From positions 1 through 10,437 of the forward strand of contig CAZDET010000113.1 in NCBI GenBank assembly GCA_964504335.1: a stretch of DNA of 10,437 bases, read 5' to 3'. The first letter of the stretch is position 1. Every line of letters starts with the position of its first letter. Origin of the DNA: CAZDET01 sp964504335. Lineage in GTDB: Bacteria; Bacteroidota; Bacteroidia; Chitinophagales; Saprospiraceae. Under the pieces are notes generated by a model, which was not told the origin of the DNA, did not search any database, and saw only the letters and a program-made list of their open reading frames with translations. This document shows positions 6,295-10,437 of this stretch, piece by piece. Position numbers and translations under genes: made by a program.

Positions 6295-7800
6295 TTATTC
6301 CACTTCGAATTGTACCCCCTGAATATCCGCAAAACAATCCGGAACCGGCTCCACCCCGGGGTTATTAAAAAACGCATTGGCCACCTGCATGCCGCACGGG
6401 TTGCCCCAGTTGGTGGTAGGCGTATGTTTCCAGCCTTTGAAGATCAAATGGTAGCTATTTTTGAGGTTTTTACGCATCGCCGCCGCCCATTTTGGCGGTG
6501 TTTCATTATCGTATTCGCCACTTATCAGCAAGACCGGAATATCGCTTTCTACGGCCTGGTTTTCCGTTTGAGGCTGTGGCACTACGCTCCAAATGGAGCA
6601 AATACTCGAATCAAATACCGCTGGTGAAAGGCCTTCTGTTTGGGGATATCGGTTGGTTTCCTCCCTAATTTTCTCTTGAGTATTGAAGGGGTATTCCTCG
6701 GCACACCACACGGAGAGCCGCATGCCCATCCCCGATCCGTAGCCCGGTCCCTCGAACAGGGATATCAGGCGTTCTTTTACCGTACCTAAATCGTTTTTCA
6801 GTAACTTTTCAATTTCGCGGGGAATCAATGGCACCTCTCCGGTAGAAGCAGCGGTAAATACCGAAATCAGATCCGCTCCATTCAACCGGAATGTTTCCAC
6901 ACTCCCGGTATTGGGGTTTTCCACCGCTACCTCTAGCGGATTGGCGGTCTTTTCCTGCAAATAATTAAAAAAGCGGGTTTTGATATTCGGGTAGGCTGCC
7001 GAACAATTTGGCTCCAATTCACAGTCGGACAGGACCTGGTCTATGGCTGCCAGTAAATTTTCAACGCTTTCCTCGTCGTAGTTCACTTCCAGTGGTAGGG
7101 GCGAATCCATTACCACACTGCGGATGCCCTTTGGGTAATCGCGCATCAGCACCTGGGCGATTTTGGTGCTGTAGGAAATGGTGAGGAGGTTGTACTGCTC
7201 AATTCCGAGGGCAATGCGCAAATCTTCGATATCCGCCGCAATTTCCCGCGTGTGGTAGCCATTCAGGTCGATGCCCTTTTCTACTAACCTATTTCTGCAA
7301 TCTGCGGCTGCTTTGGCCAGCAGGCTATCTGTCAGGACTTCATCAAAACCGGGTAGATTCGACTGGTAGATGGCATTCGCCCATTCCGGACAATCCAGAT
7401 GGGGCTGGGCGTAATACGTCCCCCGCTGTTCGAACAGGATGAAATCCCGATCATCGAGGTATTGGTAATAGCCCATATAGGGGGCGGAGGTCATCGTCGT
7501 ATACCCGGGTCCACCCACCGTGTAAATGATTGGATCCTTTTTAGCAGTTTCCTTTCTGCATTTGAATATGTACACCGGGAGCCGGATCGTATTGCTTTGC
7601 GGATTCGAGCGGTTTTCCGGCACCTCCAGATAGCCAAAGGTGTATTTTTGGTCTTTCTTGATTTTAAAAAGGGATTTTTTGGCTTCTGCGAAGGTGGGCG
7701 TGTAGCCCTGGCCAAATCCGTATTGAGTAGTTAAAATGATGAAGAATAAAAACAATTTCCCTGCTGTCATTCGCCCTAGGTTGATTTGAAGGAATCGCAT
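6295..7800 (-). CDS. Secreted S33-type alpha/beta hydrolase (proline iminopeptidase/tripeptidyl aminopeptidase-like)
   Basis: A 501-residue exported hydrolase. The signal peptide core lies at about residues 14-31 (KLFLFFIILTTQYGFGQ). The alpha/beta-hydrolase fold shows the oxyanion GGPG motif (96-99), the FEQRGT strand-turn (123-128, canonical DQRGTG), a nucleophile serine at about S209, an acid D431 in LLISGEYDNETPP and a histidine H459 in KGWKHT. A long cap region lies between about 235 and 400, and the C-terminal part resembles the TAP-like C-terminal domain of tripeptidyl aminopeptidases. The nucleophile elbow is unusual: LTISYSTK replaces the canonical GGSYGT, losing both glycines although Ser, Asp and His remain. 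It may act on peptides or esters in the periplasm. The ATG at 7800 is preceded by an A/T-rich leader; the ATG at 7770 gives an equally good signal peptide. It is first in an operon with the dehydrogenase. Confidence 0.87.
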   Translation of the reverse strand: MRFLQINLGRMTAGKLFLFFIILTTQYGFGQGYTPTFAEAKKSLFKIKKDQKYTFGYLEVPENRSNPQSNTIRLPVYIFKCRKETAKKDPIIYTVGGPGYTTMTSAPYMGYYQYLDDRDFILFEQRGTYYAQPHLDCPEWANAIYQSNLPGFDEVLTDSLLAKAAADCRNRLVEKGIDLNGYHTREIAADIEDLRIALGIEQYNLLTISYSTKIAQVLMRDYPKGIRSVVMDSPLPLEVNYDEESVENLLAAIDQVLSDCELEPNCSAAYPNIKTRFFNYLQEKTANPLEVAVENPNTGSVETFRLNGADLISVFTAASTGEVPLIPREIEKLLKNDLGTVKERLISLFEGPGYGSGMGMRLSVWCAEEYPFNTQEKIREETNRYPQTEGLSPAVFDSSICSIWSVVPQPQTENQAVESDIPVLLISGEYDNETPPKWAAAMRKNLKNSYHLIFKGWKHTPTTNWGNPCGMQVANAFFNNPGVEPVPDCFADIQGVQFEVE

Positions 7801-7928
7801 ACCTATTTAATTCTAAGGTAGCGAGACAAGTGGTTTCATCCATTGGCAAATTCGGGTAATTATTTAATAATTCCTTTTCTAGTCATTCTTTTGTACTCTG
7901 ATTTTCTGTCGAACTGGTCTTAATCATT

Positions 7929-7967
7929 CTCTCTAGCGAACTAAGAGAGGCTAACGTGGCTCTCTAG
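7929..7967. promoter_or_regulatory. Three-arm alternative hairpin element
   Basis: CTCTCTAG (7929-7936), CTAAGAGAG (7941-7949) and CTCTCTAG (7960-7967) are spaced so that the middle arm can pair with either outer arm, forming two mutually exclusive hairpins. The first has a CGAA loop and one bulged A. It lies in the leader region of the S33 hydrolase gene (start at 7800). Alternating structures of this form are used in attenuators, but nothing shows that this one works so. Confidence 0.35.
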
Positions 7968-7982
7968 AAGCTCAAAACAAGT

Positions 7983-8044
7983 TTTAAGCGTTTATACATT
8001 TAGTTAAGCAGGTAGCTCTTGCACTAAATGCATAAACGCCTAAA
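7983..8044 (-). terminator. Long hairpin downstream of the T9SS propeller gene
   Basis: Two 22-base arms (7983-8004 and 8023-8044) are inverted copies with two differences, around an 18-base loop. As minus-strand RNA both differences become G-U pairs, giving a continuous 22-bp stem starting 38 bases after the gene's stop codon. On the plus strand the same positions are A-C mismatches. The strand preference fits a 3' hairpin of the minus-strand transcript. The sequence after the stem (ACTTGTTTT) has only a broken U-tract, so it may stabilise mRNA rather than terminate transcription. Confidence 0.5.
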
Positions 8045-8082
8045 TTATTAATCTGAACCTAGCGCTGAAAAAGTACTAAGCC

Positions 8083-10284
8083 TTACCGATACAGCAGTCG
8101 CTGCGTCTGCACCCCATTCTTCGTCCGCAGTCTCACCAGATACAGGCCGGCGGTTAGATTGTTCGGAGTATACGTAAAGCGATGCGTACCCGCGGGCAGC
8201 CATTCCCGGAGGAGGTTGGCAACGGGCCTCCCCAAGAGGTCGGTTACCTGTAATTCCACCATACCGGAGGCAGGCAGTGACCATTCAACATTCGTCTGAC
8301 TGGAGAATGGATTGGGGGCTACCAACTCCAGACGGGCGGAAAGCGCTGGAGAAGCCGGCTGCTCCGTCGACGTCACCACAATATTAGACACATCCAACTG
8401 ATAGATGCCATTGCCGGCAGTGGCGGCATACAACTGCGCATCGGCAGTGACCACCATATCCGTGATGTAGGTATGCTGCAGCGAGGTATCGATCAACTGC
8501 CAGCTATCCCCATTATCCGCAGATACCCACAGGCGCGACGCGAAATTGCTGATCTGATACAATCCGGAATCATCCAGTCGGTGATCGACGACGGTGCTGA
8601 CGAACAGATTACCCGACGGCCCTTCGGCGACGGCTGAAATCGAATAATCACCGAACCCAATTGAATCCCAGCTCACTCCCTGATCGGTCGATCGGTGCAG
8701 CCCGTCGCAAACGGCAAATACATGGTCGTTGGAGGACAGCAAAAACTCATCGGTATTGAAGGTACAGAGATCGAGGCGGGTGGTCTGCCAGTCGTCGCCG
8801 TTGTTCTGCGAGTAGATTACCCCATCCTGGCCACTGGCAAACAGGATGCCCTGCGCGCTGACGGCTACGTTGTTAATGCCGAAAAAGCCGGGAGTAGTTA
8901 GCGTTTCCCAGGTTTCTCCGCGGTCTTCTGACCGCACTACGCCATCGGACACCCCTCCGAAGATCAGGCCGTTCGGCGCTTGGGTTAGGCTCCACACATT
9001 GTTGGCGATATTGGCATGCGCGGCTTTTTCCCAGGTCAGCCCGCCGTCCAGCAGGCGGTGAATGCCGTAGGGGTCAGCTCCTAGCAGCAGGGTATCTTCG
9101 CCCAATTCGAGGAAGGATAGGGAGCCCGCGTTCAGGGTCGTCCAGCGTTCCCAGGCTTGCCCGTCGAGCGACTGCCGCTGCAGCCGGCCCAGCGAACGGG
9201 CCACTAAGCGGTCATCTCCGAGGATAGTCAGGTCGGTGATATAGCGGGCGCGAATTTGCGCGTTGCGCCGCTCCCAGTTGATCCCGCCATCCGTAGACAC
9301 GTACAGGCCATCTTCGGGCAGGCTGACCAGTACGACGTCGTCGTCGCTGTAGAGCACCGATGCGGGTGCGTGGTTATTTAAGATGCCCGATGGTGCTTCG
9401 AAGGGTAGCTGGCGGAATTCCACCCCTTCCTCCTCATCCGGGTCGACGGATACAAAGATGCCCTCGCGGGTGGATATCGATCCTTGATTGTCGGGCATGG
9501 GCTGAAGGCTGTAAATCCAGTCGCCGGTATCGAAAACGGGAATGAAAAATCCCGATTCAAACACGCCGAGCGTCGTTCGATTGGCGATGACGACAGCCAG
9601 TTCGTCGATGAGCATCACCTTTTGGATCGACATCAGCTCCTGAGAGATTTGCGTCCACGTGGAGTCCGACAAGTCGTTGAAAAACAATCCGGTTTCGGTA
9701 CCGACATACAATCCGTAGGAAGTGTCGATGGCCAGCGTATTGGCGGAGGCATCCTGCAACCCCCAGGCCTCCCAGGTGCCCCCCGCATCGGTGGAGCGAT
9801 AGACGCCCGCCGAGCCGGTGGTTACGTATACATTTCCGGCTGCATCGAGGGCCAGATCGGTAATGGTTGCATTGAGAAAGGGCGGGTTGATCGCCTGCCA
9901 GGTCCGGCCCTGGTCGGCCGAGCGGTAGAGCCCGTACCAGCCGCCCGACGGGAGGCCGTAAATAGTACCTGCGCCGTCGACGTGCAGCTCCTTCAAGCTT
10001 TTATGCACGATGGTGAGCAGGGTGCCATTGCCCGTCCAGAGTTGCGACAGCGGCATTACGCTTTGCGTCTGGAGTTCCCAGTTGATGCCCTGATCCTCGG
10101 AGCGGTAGATGCCGCCCCCATTGGTGGAGATGATCAGCGAGCTATCCGGAAGCCTCGTAGCCGCCATGACGGTGCCTCCGTCCAGGCCGGGTGTCGGTTG
10201 CCAGCTCGCCATTTGGGCGCCCAGTGGGATTGTCCAGAGCACAATCAGCGCGAGCCACATTAATCGAGTAGAGAGATACTTCAT
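8083..10284 (-). CDS. Secreted Asp-box (BNR/sortilin-like) beta-propeller protein with T9SS type A sorting domain
   Basis: A 733-residue protein with a signal peptide at residues 1-24 (hydrophobic MWLALIVLWTIPLG, then AQ). Residues 26 to about 635 hold Asp-box blades of the form G-[ILV]-[YF]-R-S-x-D-x-G-x-x-W. The clearest are at residues 61-69, 121-129, 163-171, 329-337, 410-418, 451-459, 531-539 and 587-595. More degenerate ones are near 203, 371 and 491. Counting the G-[ILV]-[YF]-like blade starts gives about 14 units spaced roughly 40 residues apart. Residues 656-733 are a T9SS type A sorting domain (APNPFSSQTN, LLGRPV, GTHRFTY, LTAGLYLVRL, QTQRLLYR), which directs outer-membrane passage and surface attachment or release. 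Asp-box propellers occur in sialidases, GH74 enzymes, VPS10/sortilin and Ycf48-like proteins. No catalytic residues can be assigned, so a binding or monitoring role is as likely as enzyme activity. Confidence 0.9.
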   Translation of the reverse strand: MKYLSTRLMWLALIVLWTIPLGAQMASWQPTPGLDGGTVMAATRLPDSSLIISTNGGGIYRSEDQGINWELQTQSVMPLSQLWTGNGTLLTIVHKSLKELHVDGAGTIYGLPSGGWYGLYRSADQGRTWQAINPPFLNATITDLALDAAGNVYVTTGSAGVYRSTDAGGTWEAWGLQDASANTLAIDTSYGLYVGTETGLFFNDLSDSTWTQISQELMSIQKVMLIDELAVVIANRTTLGVFESGFFIPVFDTGDWIYSLQPMPDNQGSISTREGIFVSVDPDEEEGVEFRQLPFEAPSGILNNHAPASVLYSDDDVVLVSLPEDGLYVSTDGGINWERRNAQIRARYITDLTILGDDRLVARSLGRLQRQSLDGQAWERWTTLNAGSLSFLELGEDTLLLGADPYGIHRLLDGGLTWEKAAHANIANNVWSLTQAPNGLIFGGVSDGVVRSEDRGETWETLTTPGFFGINNVAVSAQGILFASGQDGVIYSQNNGDDWQTTRLDLCTFNTDEFLLSSNDHVFAVCDGLHRSTDQGVSWDSIGFGDYSISAVAEGPSGNLFVSTVVDHRLDDSGLYQISNFASRLWVSADNGDSWQLIDTSLQHTYITDMVVTADAQLYAATAGNGIYQLDVSNIVVTSTEQPASPALSARLELVAPNPFSSQTNVEWSLPASGMVELQVTDLLGRPVANLLREWLPAGTHRFTYTPNNLTAGLYLVRLRTKNGVQTQRLLYR
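8086..8319 (-). other. T9SS type A C-terminal sorting domain (residues 656-733)
   Basis: The final 78 residues carry the ordered motifs of the family: an APNPF start, an ELQVTDLLGR strand-turn, an AGTHRFTY strand, LTAGLYLVRLRT and a short basic-aromatic end (RLLYR). The domain is recognised by the PorU/PorV-type machinery and normally removed at the surface. It is separated from the propeller by a Ser/Thr/Pro-rich linker (about 637-650). Confidence 0.9.
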
Positions 10285-10437
10285 CCAAGCACGTTTTGGT
10301 GTAGAGTTTAGGGTGATTGCTTGCCGGATGGATGAGTGGTGGAAGGTGTTAAGGAGTGAACGGAATTAAGTGGTGCTGTGGTTTGTGAATGGATTCCCAA
10401 GGTGGGAAGAGGTTGGACTTCATACAAGAGACTAGGA
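10285..10437. other. Upstream region of the T9SS propeller gene
   Basis: No gene, hairpin of note or exact TAnnTTTG promoter box is seen in these 153 bases on either strand. The promoter of the minus-strand propeller gene should lie here or beyond the window edge. Confidence 0.4.

Larger units (their letters stand above)
7801..8082. other. Intergenic region with structured DNA, no gene
   Basis: Separates the T9SS propeller gene (stop at 8083) from the S33 hydrolase start (7800), both on the minus strand. It contains a three-arm CTCTCT/AGAGAG hairpin element (7929-7967) and a long inverted repeat (7983-8044). No exact TAnnTTTG promoter box was found ahead of the hydrolase gene, and no credible small ORF is seen. 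Confidence 0.6.

Noticed and set aside
6293..6337. Dehydrogenase start at 6337
   Set aside because: It would add 15 residues encoded inside the upstream hydrolase's last codons; the family starts at MQAALYE.
9484..10263. 259-residue plus-strand ORF
   Set aside because: It lies wholly inside the minus-strand Asp-box propeller gene, shows Arg/Gly-rich out-of-frame composition and no domain; it is a shadow of a GC-rich coding region.
1..10437. tRNA, rRNA, transposase, phage attachment site, CRISPR
   Set aside because: None was recognised on either strand by reading; no transposase-like protein or cloverleaf sequence was seen.

Overview
The window looks like a chromosomal segment of a member of the Bacteroidota, most likely a marine Saprospiria/Lewinella-type organism. 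Three things suggest this. The 733-residue secreted protein ends in a type IX secretion (T9SS) type A sorting domain. A second secreted protein combines FG-GAP-like repeats with a PKD domain, a common build in this phylum. Start codons generally lack Shine-Dalgarno sequences and sit in A/T-rich leaders. The family and order assignment is inference; no rRNA or tRNA is present to confirm it.

Layout from left to right. (1) Positions 1-2687, minus strand: the first 895 codons of a very large secreted protein whose 3' end lies outside the window. It has a signal peptide, seven FG-GAP-like repeats, one PKD domain, seven more repeats, and the beginning of a further domain. (2) 2688-3189: an A/T-rich divergent intergenic region with short palindromes. 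(3) 3190-4342, plus strand: an overlapping pair encoding a HipA-like kinase and a DUF3037 protein, with no HipB-like antitoxin gene nearby. (4) 4353-4781, minus strand: a small exported NTF2/SnoaL-like protein that converges on the pair. (5) 4782-5236: a gap whose right part (about 5103-5227) is a GC-rich chain of hairpins directly downstream of the next gene. (6) 5237-6292 and 6295-7800, minus strand: a two-gene operon of a secreted S33-type alpha/beta hydrolase followed 2 bases later by a cytoplasmic zinc alcohol dehydrogenase. (7) 7801-8082: an intergenic region with a long near-perfect inverted repeat and a three-arm hairpin. (8) 8083-10284, minus strand: a secreted Asp-box (BNR) beta-propeller protein with a T9SS C-terminal domain. 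(9) 10285-10437: upstream sequence with no gene.

The genes do not form one obvious pathway. The two large surface or secreted proteins both appear to be built from 14 propeller blades, readable as two seven-bladed propellers each, and probably act outside the cell in binding or adhesion. The hydrolase/dehydrogenase pair is probably degradative or detoxifying. The best candidate for a poorly described biological system is the HipA-like kinase/DUF3037 pair. The most interesting non-coding elements are the multi-hairpin stretch at 5103-5227 and the 22-bp inverted repeat at 7983-8044, whose only two mismatches become G-U pairs in minus-strand RNA.
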